Assembly: GCA_029204225.1 (NCBI GenBank)
Contig: CM055101.1
Span: 39,831,961 to 39,895,960, forward strand
DNA from: Diphasiastrum complanatum
Lineage: Eukaryota; Streptophyta; Lycopodiopsida; Lycopodiales; Lycopodiaceae
DNA: 64,000 bases
Reading direction: 5' to 3'
A model generated the notes under the pieces. The model was not told the DNA's origin. It saw only the letters and a list, made by a program, of their open reading frames with translations, and ran no database searches. Positions within the stretch are counted from its first letter, which is position 1. Each line of letters begins with the position of its first letter. The position numbers and the translations under genes are program-made. This document shows, one piece after another, positions 44,573 to 55,800 of the stretch.

Positions 44573-44680
44573 TGATGGGATATAAAATGACTCCTAAACA
44601 AGTTATCGATGTGAAGAAAATGGTAAAGGAGTCAGTCTATATCTCGATTATAGTTCAAATCAACATAAATTCTTGAGACT
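44573..44680 (-). repeat. Truncated 5' LTR end of gypsy J
   Basis: Minus strand sequence ending TATCCCATCA ahead of the primer site. Only about 100 bp remain; its upstream end joins an RT/RNase H scrap of another gypsy copy. Confidence 0.4.
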
Positions 44681-44880
44681 GATTCATCGTAGAGACCAAG
44701 CCAATCAATTGTTTGAAAGCTATTTGGTCCTCTTCAGTCCAAGTAAAAGGTTTATCCTTCTTCGAGAGTCTCATTAATGGAGAGATGAGGGGAGAGTAGT
44801 TACCAATAAACTTCCTATAATAACCCGCTCTTCCTAGGAAATATCGTAACTCATTTGCAGTGGTGGGAGGTAGCATCACT
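44681..44880 (-). pseudogene. Gypsy RT-RNase H connection scrap
   Basis: Reads PPTTANELRYFLGRAGYYRK, SPLISPLMRLSKKDKPFTWT and AFKQLIGL, the RT thumb/connection region. It lies 5' of J's gag in the minus direction, which no intact element would have, so it is a separate fragment. Confidence 0.65.
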
Positions 44881-47820
44881 TTCGATCAATCAAAATCATA
44901 TGGATTGAGCAATGGGTATCAGTATTTTCCTCAATCAATAGGCTTCTACCTTGTTCGTTAGAATTTCTTAATAATAGAATCAAGTATTTACAAAGTTTGT
45001 CTCTTGTTCAGCAATTAGACAACATTGCAATTCTTATAGACCTCGAACAACACCTCACACTACTGTGTGTTCATAGACAAGATCCTAAAGCGTTAACAAA
45101 TGAGATGTAAGTTTAGTGTTTCCCTGTATGCAACTATTTTGGCCTTGCAAATGCCAAGCACTCAGCTTACCAGACAACTGCCAAACCTGCAACAACCGGC
45201 TTGTTTCCGGGATTTGGATAGTTATGTTATTATTAGCACAATGATATTATAAGCCTGAAATCTTCTTATGAGTGCAGCATACAATCAATCCAATTTCCAA
45301 ACAGGTTAAGGCAATGTGGGAACATGCGAGATGTACAAACAGGCAAATTGCACGCACCACTTTGTATTATTATTAGTTTATACACACAATCCTTAAGCAC
45401 TTCATATGATTTCAAGTAGGCAAAATTAGAAGCAGAGTATCTGGGCAACTCGCAAGTAGAGAGAGCGTGGCCAAGCAAGAAAATAGAGGATCGTGAGCAA
45501 AAGGAAGTGCAGACCCACAGGCAGGGCAGCGAAGGAGTCGTCAATGAGGGCCGTGGGCAAAGCTCCTTAGGTAAGGAGCGTGGACAGAGCACGCTAGCAG
45601 ATGAGGATGGGAAAACCTGAAGGTAGGGCTGGGGCACAGATTAGGTGGTTGGCCGTAGTCTGCAGGTTGAGGATGGGGTTGATCACCAGAACTCACTGCC
45701 AATTGTGTAATTTAAAGAACAGATGCGAAGAAATGGATCAAAGCAAGAGGATCTACAAGAATCAGAAGCAGGAATGCCCAAATGTGCAGATAAATTAATC
45801 CAAAACGAGCACTCAAATGCAATTAAAGACAAAAGACTGAAAAAGAGGACAAGACAAACACAGGCAGCAGAAGCAAGATCCAGCGGGGTTTGACAATAAA
45901 GGTGGCTGCAAACATTGCAAATGTGCCACAAGTAGAGCGCAGACAGGGAAGGTAGTAGATCCGCAAGTAGAGAGCAAATCAGAAGGATTTATTGCAGGGG
46001 ATCAGGTCAGGTGAACAAATAGGTCGCAGGGCAGGGTTCTTCCCAGCGGGAGACAAGGCAGCGATCAGTAGCCGGTAGGAATCTATAGGTGAGAAAGTGG
46101 AGAAGGCCGCAGACAAATTCCTTCTACCACAGATGGAGTAGGTACGACACACAACAGATAGCAGGTAGGGAATTGGTTGTTGGTGAGGGAGCGATGCCTT
46201 GCAGGGTGTAAATGGAGAGGGATAGGCCGCTGATCAGGTAGAAGGATCAGTAGGCTGCAATCGAAGGCATTAGGACCAAAAACAGAGTGAAAGATCAAGC
46301 AAGCGGGTTCTGGAAAATGCAAGCAGGGAACCGAGGATCTTCCAAGAAAGTAATGACGCACAGGTCTGTGACGAAATGCGGATAGAAAGTGAAAGAAACC
46401 CTCAATCATGTGGCAGGGCTTAGTTATGTGTAAACTGCAGGTTGAGAGCCGCAGATAGCATTGTTGTCCTTCTTAATCATTAATCTGTCTCACCTGATAA
46501 TGATCTTCCTAACCCCGATTCTTAGTAGAAAAAATGGGCCACCTAACCTTCAATAAGGATAAAAGCACTATCCTAACATGAAATAAGACACTTTCAATAC
46601 AACAATCCAGGATAAAAGCACTATCTTAACATGAAATAAGACATTTTCAAGACAACAATCCTTGAGCAAGGAACAGTCACAAGTGATTCACAGACTTCTC
46701 AGACTTAAAAAACACAATTAATTACAAATAAAATCACAAGAAAGTGATTCAAACTCTTCTAAAGTAGTTAGACACTAATTTACACACTCCAATCCTTGCA
46801 AATGAAGCAACAAAATCTTTTACAATTCCAAAGCCTGCAACTAAATGTTAAAGGCAGCAAAGGGATACAGAATGTAATCCCCACAATACCAGGGCCTGCA
46901 ATCACAAGATTAAAGATTGCAAAAGCAAATAACACCAAATCTGATTCCACAAATGAAATGGTGCAAACACAATGCTAAAGATCAAACCATTGAATCAATA
47001 GCAGTGAAATGAAATAGACAGCAAAGTGAAAGAGGCTAAAAGTGGAGGCACCAAGCACAACAACTTCTTCTCCTTCTTTCTCTCTTCACCTTCTCACCAA
47101 GAGTTCTCTGCACACAAGTTTTTCTCTACAAGCTCCTCTCACTCTCTCAAAATGACAATGGATTTATGTTATGTAGAGGGCAGCCTCCTTCTAATGCTAC
47201 GGAGGGCTGAGGCCCAAAGAGGTGCATCTCTTCATGAATGGGCACCAATAGAGGCCTTTAGTAGTTGGGCCCAAACTTAAGGGTAGAACCCCAAATTTGG
47301 TTTTAAATCACCAAAGTGGCCTTCGGTGAATGAAGTTGCCATTTAACTGGTTTTTAAGACGAACTGACACCTCCTAGTCCAGACAAACCCGGGAACTAGG
47401 GGCATAAACCTCTTAAATAAATATAAGTCCAGCATAAATTAATAAATAGACAGAGTTTCAATAAAAGTGCAACCGGCCATAATGGGCCATTTACGCATCA
47501 GTATTAAGCAATTCCGCACCGATGTAATAGCGCGTGACGATGATTTTCGTTAAAAATAACTTTAAAAAGGGGTCTTTTTCCCCACAAACAGTTGGTTGCG
47601 TGGCTTATGCTCCACATGTGTCCTTTTGATTTGCATGTGACAGGATTCTTGAAGATCTTCACTTGGTGATCATTATAGCTCGTGTCGTTTCTCATTCTAT
47701 TTGCTAGGCATTTCGTAAGTAAATTAGTTTTGATTTGATTCAGTAGTGTAAGCTCTAAATGTGATAATGTAACTATTGTACAATTAATTAGATTTGCTGT
47801 ATTTGCTAGTGATCGAGACA
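44881..47820. other. No gene seen; probable LTR or leader remains
   Basis: No supported frame in 2.9 kb. 45.4-46.4 kb is purine-rich on the plus strand (GCAGG, GTAGAGAG phrases). 47.03-47.48 kb, read on the minus strand, has the look of an LTR end (GGGCC phrases, then a GAGAG-rich leader), but no TG/CA ends or primer site could be fixed. Confidence 0.4.
46557..46661. repeat. Tandem duplication, 53-bp unit
   Basis: Two copies of GGATAAAAGCACTATCYTAA... through ...ACAACAATCC, 46557-46609 and 46610-46661, with about 4 differences. Confidence 0.9.
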
Positions 47821-48068
47821 TGATACGTTATAGATATATCGATCGGGCACTGATCCTGTAGCAAATTGGGCCATATTGGGCCCGACCCTAGATTGGTAGG
47901 TGATAGGCCAATTTTAGGACACCTGTCCTTCTAGGAAGCTTGTGAATACTCTATATGTACAGTTTCTTTAGTAATACAATTAACTTTGTTGTGCCCTCTT
48001 TGAGAGCTTGTGAGGAGTGGCTATGGTGATTGATTAATCTGATCTCCATACTGCACTAGATCCTATCA
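47821..48068 (+). repeat. Short copia-type LTR (boundaries tentative)
   Basis: Runs from TGATACGTTATAG to CTATCA, about 248 bp. Carries GGGCCATATTGGGCCC, typical of short-LTR plant copia families, and the AGCTTGTGA...TATATGTACA...AATACAATTAA stretch. A primer site follows 10 bases later. Confidence 0.5.
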
Positions 48069-48078
48069 AATTTTAACT

Positions 48079-48090
48079 TGGTATCAGAGC
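48079..48090 (+). other. Primer-binding site, tRNA-Met type
   Basis: Exact TGGTATCAGAGC, preceded by AATTTTAACT as is usual in this copia class. Confidence 0.75.
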
Positions 48091-48870
48091 AGCAGGGCGT
48101 TGTAGGTATGCACGATCCGGTGGAGTCATCGTCGGCATCTTTCACCAGGAAAAAAGACTTGAGAAGCATCTTAAGAGAATGGAAACTATATGAGGTGCAG
48201 GTGGTCCGGATCGCAGGAATCGGCAAAGTTCCCTTGAAAAAATGCAGTTTTGGTGGTTTTGAGAAAATCATCGGTGGTGGCCTTTTGATTCACTATATGG
48301 ACGGTTGTTTGGCATAACGGGCCTTGCATGGGTATGCAAAGAGCAGTTATGGAGAGCCATGGCAATTTACAGGGTCAAATTTGGTGGAAAACTTTGAAAA
48401 TTTGGAAAAAATCTGGTTTCATGGGGGTGTTGACGAATTGGTGAGAAATTCAACTTGTTTGAAGTCAATATCGCACCTATTTTAGAACTATAAATTGGAT
48501 CAGAATAGCTAAGGGAGGGTGACCTTAGTGTGGAAGATAGCTGCAAGAAAAAAATGAGGGAAAGCTTGAGAAATGCCCAAGAACCTTTCTCTTTTTTCTA
48601 TGTGTCAAGGTTTTAGGAGAGAAAATCTTTGATCTTTCTCTGTAGGTGGCTTGTTTCACAGTTGTGAAGATCTAGATGAGGGCACCCTAGTATGGAGAAT
48701 TGGCCTACAAACAATCATGACCAACCATAGTGAGAAAATGGAATTGGATTCATGATGACCATCTCCATGTTAAAACCCTTGAGAAGAAGAGAAGAAGAGC
48801 AAATAGAGAGAAGAATGGTGAGCGGACCTCGTCTGTGTCCACCAATCAGGATAATGAGCTTGCATTGGAC
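48091..48870 (+). mobile_element. Leader and possible gag start of the short-LTR copia element
   Basis: A frame opens near the primer site (MHDPVESSSASFTRKKDLRS) but stops at 48317 without gag landmarks. The rest to 48870 is noncoding and ends at the gypsy fragment. Confidence 0.35.
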
Positions 48871-48873
48871 AAA

Positions 48874-49703
48874 CTATGTGTGGGACACGCGAGAGATGAA
48901 TAACGAGTCACACTTTGACTTAAGAATTGTTGAGAATTCACAACCATTTAGATTCATTTCAGGAATATCCACAATTGGAATAGCACATATTGAAAAAACT
49001 TCATACTCTGAATAATCCAATGCTTCCATTTCATTAACTGTAGAAATATGATCCAACGGACGTACAAAATTACTGCCAAATAATGTAACTACCTTATCAC
49101 CCTCCTTGAAAGTGAGAACATGCTTCTCAAAATGAATCAACAGAGAAGGTGATTTACTAAATAACCACTCGTAACCTAAGATTAAATCAGTACGAGCTAG
49201 GTCTAAAACATGAAAATTAACTAATTCTGTGTGTCCTTGCATCAAAACTGGGAGTTTCGGGACTTTTACGTTCCAAGTCTCCAACTTTGCTCCTGAAGCT
49301 AGATAAACTTTATATCTATGATTGTTGGCTTCAGTTTCCAAGTTGAGTTTTTGCACAAGATGAGAATTAACAAAATTATGAGTTGAACCACTGTCCAATA
49401 GAATACTCACTTCTTGATCTTTAATTGTGCTAGTTAAACGAAGAAGTTCATTCGGCACGAAAGAAGTAGTACTGAAAGAACATTCACACTCACAATCAGT
49501 TGGGTTAATTTCCAAAGTCTTGCCATTGCCTTCTAGGATCTCAATCATATGGGTTGACATTTTCTTCCTTTATGGACAAAATTTCATCATATGTCCAAGG
49601 CTTCTTACAGACGAAATATAAGTTCTCTTTCTTAGCCTTTTCCCGGGACATAGATTTCTTAAATCTCTTTCTCTTCGGCTTCTTGGGTTCGATGCTACTT
49701 GAT
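48874..49703 (-). pseudogene. Gypsy K protease
   Basis: Frame from 49560: VSILLDSGSTHNFVNSHLVQ carries the D-S-G active site; then YKVYLASGAKLETWNVKVPK, LPVLMQG, FHVLDLARTDLILGYEWL, the classic chromovirus retropepsin order. A worn Cys/Lys region at 49570-49640 may be the remains of a zinc knuckle. It is in a different frame from gag, so at least one shift separates them. The C-terminal linker (DHISTVNEMEALDYSEYEVF) continues until the frame stops at 48874. Confidence 0.7.
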
Positions 49704-50450
49704 TTAATTCGTCAAATATTTTGCTTGGTCTAGACCGCGCTTCTTACCTTTCTCGGTTTTCAAAGTGGTTGGAATTTGCGCAAACTGCTTCCTGGATGCC
49801 ACCACTGTGAAATCATATGCTTTTGCATTCCGAAACGCATACTCGAGGTTTTGAAGCACATTTCGCCTAGATTCGTTCTGATAGTCGGCTGGCAAACCTA
49901 GGACAAACTGCCAAAGTGCCAACTTTGCAGCAAATGATGGAATCCTATTCGATAGGTCCATGAATTTCTTGATATAAGAGTCTAAACTCTTTGTACCCAT
50001 CATGTAATTCACGAACTTCAGGTAGTAGTCAACGTCATCAGCAATTATGAAAGCTTTCTTGAAAACTTCCGCAAACGCTTCCCAAGTAGTTGGCTTCACC
50101 GGTAAATCTCGCCAGCACGATGACGCTTTGCCGCGTAAGAACAACACAACGCTTTCAATTTTCTTCTCATCAGGAACTTCATGCAGATTGAAGTAGCTAC
50201 TCCACTTGGCCAGCCAGTCCTCGATGGCTTCAGTTTTCTTCTCCTTCTTCTCCCTCGCATAAACCTCTGGTTGAAAACCGAGATTGGGTGAAGACATCAA
50301 TTTGACTTGATTTAACAGAACCTCCATTTGTTGATCTCTCATCTAATTACGATTATTCATATCATTGAGTGCCGTACTCAACTACTGACAAATCACCATG
50401 TAAGATGGTGCACCCGGATTTGCAGTTTGATTTGAAGTTTCTTTGGCCAT
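49704..50450 (-). pseudogene. Gypsy K gag
   Basis: ATG at 50450 (MAKETSNQTANPGAPSYMVI), then TAG and a second TAG just before 50342, after which the frame is open to 49704. Capsid core: IEDWLAKWSSYFNLHEVPDE, KIESVVLFLRGKASSCWRDL, TTWEAFAEVFKKAF, MMGTKSLDSYIKKFMDLSNR, KLALWQFVLGLPADYQ. This is the retrotransposon gag domain. The tail is Lys-rich. Confidence 0.7.
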
Positions 50451-50704
50451 CTCGATATATCTATCCTGGAAACTATTAAATTTAGTTAATATTCAATTAA
50501 CTCATAGTGAAGCACAGTTGATCAAAATCGACTAAAATTGACTCCAGCATGGTCACAATACTATTTTTAGTCAATTTCATAGATAATTCAAAAAACTAGA
50601 AAAAACTAAAAATTTTGAGTTTTCGCACTCAAAATTTTTTTAAAATTTTTTTTACGTTTTTTTAGAAACTTGTATAAAAACCATTGTCAGTTATTAAGCA
50701 ATCG
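50451..50704 (-). other. Gypsy K leader, AT-rich
   Basis: Noncoding. Runs of A and T, ending at the copia F junction near 50705. Confidence 0.4.
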
Positions 50705-51330
50705 AAATCGAAAATTGAGCTTCGCCCAGATCGATCATGTCGAATTTAGAAGATAGCATTGTCTTGGTCTCTTTTATCAGATCGATAATGTTGCTGAAAA
50801 ACAATGTATCATCCACGTATAAAGTGATAATGATAAAAGACTGTTGCACTACTTTGAAGTAAACATTTGAATCTGAAGAGCTAGGTGTGTAGCCGTGATA
50901 AATAAGAAAAGTATTGATCATTTGAAACCATGCCCGAGCATATTGTTTTAAGCCATAAAGTGCCTTATGGAGTTTACACACATGATTGTGTTTACCCTCG
51001 ATAATATAACCTTCGGGTTGCACCATGTAAATGTCTTCTTCAATAACTCCATTGAGATATGTTGTATGTACATCCATTTGATATATTTCCAAATCTGCTG
51101 CAGCGGCAAATGATAGCAAAAGTCGAATAGAAGAATGCTTGACTACTGGACTGAAGGTCTTAGTGTAATTGATGTTGTATACCTGAGAAAATCCTCTGGC
51201 GACAAGTCGTGCCTTTCTCCTGTTGATGCTTCCATCTGCATTGTACTTGACTTTGAAAATCCATTTACAATCAACTACGTTTATGTAGCAGGTAATTCGA
51301 CAATTGTCCATGTCTGGTTTTTGATAAGAG
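50705..51330 (-). pseudogene. Copia F reverse transcriptase
   Basis: An open frame carries VVDCKWIFKVKYNADGSINR, RKARLVARGFSQVYNINYTK, YQMDVHTTYLNG, LYGLKQYARAWF, YVDDTLFFS (catalytic Asp pair kept) and MIDLGEAQFSI. Truncated before the RNase H connection. Thr-Thr in MDVHTTYLNG replaces the usual T/N-A-F. Confidence 0.7.
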
Positions 51331-52284
51331 ATGAATAATCTCTATCCATAGCTTCTGAATCAGGCTAACTGAGTGCCTCTTGAACAGACGTCGGTTCCTG
51401 AACAAGGTAGGCTGTAGACTCATCGATATACCGGTTAGATGGTCTGCTAGTTCTTGAATGTCTTCTGGGTCATACTGTAGTTGTTGAACTGTAACATCAT
51501 CATCTTCTGATTTCCCGTTGATTTGTTGTTCATAAAAAATAGAGGAGCTTGGACCTTCAATGGGAATAGTCGACTAAAGAACTGGAAAGTTCAATGTGTT
51601 AGGAGAATCTGACAGGTCAGCTACATGAGGACTGCCTTTTCCTTTGAGGTCTTGAAACTGATCTTCGATGAAGATAACATCCTGGCTAGTGAATATCTTC
51701 GACTCGATGGGATCGAACAACCTCTGGAAGTCGAGCTTCTTCCTGAGATCATGAAGAATCTACGCAAAAGCAGTACATCCAGAAACTCGTAAGTTTGATA
51801 AAGAAAGTTTGGTACTTGTCCAAACTTCGAATGGTGTTTTGTCTGAGAGACATTTAGTAGGACATTTGTTCTGAATATAGGTTGCTGTTGAAACAGCTTC
51901 AGCCCATAAGGACGTCGAAAGTGTCGCATGTAATAACATGCACTTTGCCGATTCAACTAAATTTTTGTTCTTTCTCTCAGCAAGGCCATTTGACTGAGGC
52001 GAATAGGAAGTAATGTATTGTTGCTCAATGCCGTTGTTAAGACAATATTCCTTAAATTCGGTGGAGATGTATTCTCCCTCGTTATCTGACCTCAGTGCTT
52101 TGATTCATTTGCCAGTTTGATTCTCAACATGCTCTTTGAAATGTCTGAATTTGATGAAAGTCTTTGGTTTCTGTTTAATAAAATAAACAACTGTTCTTCT
52201 GGAGATTTTGTCAATAAAAGTAATGAAATACTTTGCATCTAGCAATGAAGGAGTTTGCATAGGTCCACATATATCTGTATGAAC
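51331..52284 (-). pseudogene. Copia F integrase core and linker
   Basis: From 52284: VHTDICGPMQTPSL (first Asp), YFITFID, then a single TGA after ENQTGK, then in the same frame ALRSDNEGEYIS (second Asp), QSNGLAERKN (Glu), LWAEAVSTATYIQNKCPT and SNLRVSGCTAFA. The zinc domain is missing because element C sits there. The linker to RT (51330-51600) is acidic and Ser-rich. Confidence 0.7.
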
Positions 52285-53082
52285 TGACAAAATTTCTAGA
52301 ATTCACACGTGTGGGGAATGTCCACAAGTATGATTGATCTTGATTAAGCTTTGTGATTAGCACATCAACCTGATTCTAGATTGTTTAGCAAGATCTAGTT
52401 CTAAAGAAATGGCTTAACCACAATCTAGCATGCTAAGCATCTAAAAATATGATAGCAATGAATCAAAGAATGAACAAAAGTAGAAGATTTCAGTGTATTA
52501 GCATTAGCTTCAACACGAGTTAGAGAGAGAAAGCTAGAGAGATAACAAACAAAATAGTTTAGATCCAAAATGGCATGAGGTAGTTACAAAACTTTGGTTC
52601 TTCATCATTGATTGTGAGGAGAGCTACACATATTTATGGAGTTTGAGGTAGCTCGAGGTAGAACCACATCTATCCATTCCAAAATGACAACTTAAGTGAC
52701 ATCTAGAGTCTCTGTGACATTTGTCACTTGCCATGCATGAAATTCTACCAGCTTTTTACAAGTGTACTAGTTCTAACTAACAAAGTACAAATCATCATGC
52801 ATGTGTCCATTATACTTTGTGCATGCCTTGCATGTCACTATGGATCACTTACAATTGATGCATGTGAATTGCCACGAGTTTCTACAAGCATGACTTTGCC
52901 AATTCTATGTCTACAAACTATATGCAAGTTGTATTATTCAAACTAGACATTACATAACCATGTAGCTCGAGTTCTATGTAGGCCAAACTTGGCATTTTGC
53001 ATTTATGAGCTACATACTTGCATGGTACAACATTTGTAGCAAGCCAAAAAATCAATATCGTTTTGTTTTTCCAATTTTAACA
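52285..53082 (-). repeat. 3' LTR of copia C
   Basis: 798 bp. Minus strand begins TGTTAAAATTGG after the purine run AGGAGGAG and ends AAATTTTGTCA. CACACGTGTG palindrome at 52304-52313. Confidence 0.8.
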
Positions 53083-53575
53083 CTCCTCCTAAAAATAATC
53101 TATATTGATTTGAACATGTATCTTGGTATAACTCCAAGATTGGCTCTATGCTTGACGAAGGAACTTTTGCTCAAAGGTTTGGTGAGCATATCAACAATAC
53201 AAGATGATGTGTCGATGTGTTCCAAATTGATTTTCCCTCCAATGAGCTTCTCTCTCATGAAGTGATGTGCAACTTCTATATGCTTGCTCCTTGCATGGAA
53301 TATCGGATTGTTGGCAAGGCCTTGGGCTGAAATGTTGTCACACATGATCATAGGTAGATCCTCTTCCAAGATTATCCTAGTTCCACTAGTAACCTCTTGA
53401 TCCAAAGCCCTTCCTTTGTTGTTGTAGTGAGTGCCTTGTACTCAGCTTCACATGATGAGAGTGATACAATATCTTGCTTTTTGGAAAGCCAAGATATCAA
53501 GTTTCCTCCAAGATATATGACATAAGCACTTGTAGTTTTCGATCTGCTCTATCACTTGCAAAATCCGAGTCTATA
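53083..53575 (-). pseudogene. Copia C RNase H, C-terminal part
   Basis: Contains MIMCDNISAQGLANNPIFHA (catalytic Asp), RSKHIEVAHHFMREKL, then IVDMLTKPLSKSSFVKHRAN, the standard ending, close to the polypurine tract. The upstream half, around 53410-53575, is frameshifted but still legible (ALTTTKEG-type remains). Confidence 0.65.
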
Positions 53576-54660
53576 TTAACCAATAATAGAAAGATCTTCA
53601 CTTTTATACAATAAACCAAAATCAAAAGTTGAAGATATATATCTAAGCACTCTCTTGGCCATTCTCCAATGATAGATAGTAGGATTTTGCATAGCCTGGC
53701 TCAACTTACGAACACTAAAGCTTATGTCAGTTCCAGTTATTGTGAGCCAAATTAAGGAGCCTATAAGACTTCTAAAAAGTGTGATGTCCACGAAGGATCT
53801 TTTATCACCTTTGTTAGAATCCTTTACATTTTGCTCCATAGGTGTTTCTATGCTCTTACAATTCAACATATTGAACTTCTTTAACATTGAAAGAGCATTC
53901 TTGGATTGACATACAAAAGCTTTATCTTTAGAATATAGTGAATTTTTCCAAGATCTTTTCCAAGTGCAATCTTGGTTTCCCCAACTAACTTGATACTACT
54001 TCCTGTCAGAATGATATCATCAACATAAATAAGAAGAATGACAATATTTTTATCAAAAAACTTGATATATAAGGAAGGATCATAGTTACTAAGATATAAT
54101 CCTAGTGACTCAAGAAAGGTGTTAAGTCGAGAATACCATGACCTTGGAGCTTGCTTCAATCCATATAAACTTTTGAAGAGCAAGCAAACTTTTTCTTTAT
54201 CATGGATGAACCCAATAGGCTGATCCATATAAACCTCTTCTTCTAGATACCCATTTAGAAATGCATTAGAAACATCTAGTTGAAGAACTTGCCAATTGAA
54301 AAAACAAGCAAGAGAAATTATGATTCTTATTGGTACCATCTTTGCAACTGGGGCAAAGGTCTCCTCATAATCAAGTCCATAAACTTGAGCAAAACCTTTA
54401 GCACAAAGCCTAGCCTTGTACTTGTTGATTGTGCCATCTTGATTATACTTGACTCGAAAAACCCACTTGTAATCAATGATGTGCTGTTGGATGGAAGATC
54501 CACAAGCTCCCATGTCTTATTGGCCATCAAAGCTTCATATTCCTCCTTCATGGCAAGGTACCATTCCTTCGAGTTGAGTGCATCATATACATCCTTCGGC
54601 TCCTCACGAGAAATAAAATAGGCATAATTAGTGGAGTTGATTTCCACTTGCTTGCCTCTA
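53576..54660 (-). pseudogene. Copia C reverse transcriptase
   Basis: 54513-53881: DYKWVFRVKYNQDGTINKYK, LCAKGFAQVYGLDYEETFAP, LQLDVSNAFLNG, LYGLKQAPRSW, LLIYVDDIILTGSS (catalytic pair kept). A deletion after LGKDLGKIHYIL shifts the frame; 53887-53576 then gives NMLNCKSIETPMEQN, ITLFRSLIGSLIWLT and RYISSTFDFGL. The linker at 54647-54520 (EEPKDVYDALNSKEWYLAMK) is in a third frame. Confidence 0.75.
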
Positions 54661-55800
54661 TCTTCATAGGTAAGCCTTCTAGGCTCGGATCTTTCTCTTT
54701 GAGATCTCCTTGGTGAAAAGATTCGAGGTGACTCCTCCTCAATCTCGGCCCCATCTCTCCATGATAATCTTCAAGGGTGATGATTGGAGTATCTTTGTGA
54801 GAATCTTTGAACTCGGCCTCCTCAAGAATGTATTTTTGATCTTCATGGAATATAACATATCTACTCTCAATTGTAGTTGAGGTAGAGGGAACATATATTC
54901 TATAAGCTTTCTTGTTGGATGCATATCCAACCATGATCCCTTTAATAGAATTAGGATCATCTCTTTTCCTCGTTTCCAAGGGCACATTAACAAAGCAAGC
55001 ACAACCAAAAACTCTAAGGCTATCTACCTTAGGTTTCTTCTTAAACAAGACTTCAAAAGGTGATTTTCCAGCAAGTGCATTGTGAGGTAATCTATTGCAC
55101 AAATAGTTTGCACAATTTATTGCTTCACCCCAATAATCAATAGGCAAAGAAGCTACTACTCAAATTGCTTCAGCACATTCACATAAAGATCTGTTTTTCC
55201 TCTCAGCTACTCCATTTTGAGATGGAGAATAAGCACAAGAAAACTCTCTCTTTATTCCTTCACCTTCACAGTGTTCATGAAACTACCTCCTCCATCACAT
55301 CTTAAAGCTTTAACTTTAAAAGAAAACTGTTTCTGAACATAAGCTTTGAAGATTAGGAAGTGATACAAAATCATTGCCTTTGAAGAAAGTAGATACATCC
55401 AGGTATATCTAGTAAAGTCATCAATAAAGGTGACAAAACATGTTGCACCACTAATACTTTTAGAAGAAGACAAATGTACATCTGAGTGTATAAGCTCCAA
55501 AGGATGAGTAATCTTTATAAAAAACTTCTGATATGGCTTTCTGTGTGACTTTGCAATGGCACAAGCCTCACAAGGCTTGAAAACTTTAGAAAGAGATTTT
55601 GGAAGACCAATAGCCTTCACCTTCTTAACCATAGAAGTCATAGATTTAAAGTTAGGATGACCCAACCTTCTATGCCACAGCTCCTCCTTAGATAACAAAG
55701 CAACTTCACAAAGGTCTGCATTCTCATAAGAATTCAACTTAAAAATTCCACCACATCTAGATCCATTAGCAAGGATCTCATCTTTTTCTTGATAAAACAA
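54661..55800 (-). pseudogene. Copia C integrase
   Basis: 55800-55252: LWHRRLGHPN and CEAC zinc motif, Asp in LIHSDVHL, TFIDDFTRYTWMYLL, Asp in LRCDGGG. A frameshift just after GGG, then SPSQNGVAERKN-type sequence (Glu) around 55200, one stop before ASLPIDYWGEAINCANYLCN, and from 55147 KSPFEVLFKKKPKVDSLRVF, VGYASNKKAYRIY. All three catalytic residues are present but not in one frame. Confidence 0.75.

Larger units (their letters stand above)
48874..50450 (-). mobile_element. Gypsy element K fragment (gag, protease)
   Basis: Minus-strand gag followed by protease; RT onward is missing. The left end is cut within the protease-RT linker near 48874; the right end keeps about 240 bases of AT-rich leader before copia F. 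The style (gag without clear capsid repeats, LLDSGSTHNFVN protease) is chromovirus-like and differs from element J. Confidence 0.7.
50705..52284 (-). mobile_element. Copia element F fragment (integrase to RT)
   Basis: Minus strand, integrase core, linker and RT in order. The right side is interrupted at 52284 by the 3' LTR of element C, which inserted into F's integrase. The left side ends shortly after RT's DLGEAQFSI. Confidence 0.75.
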
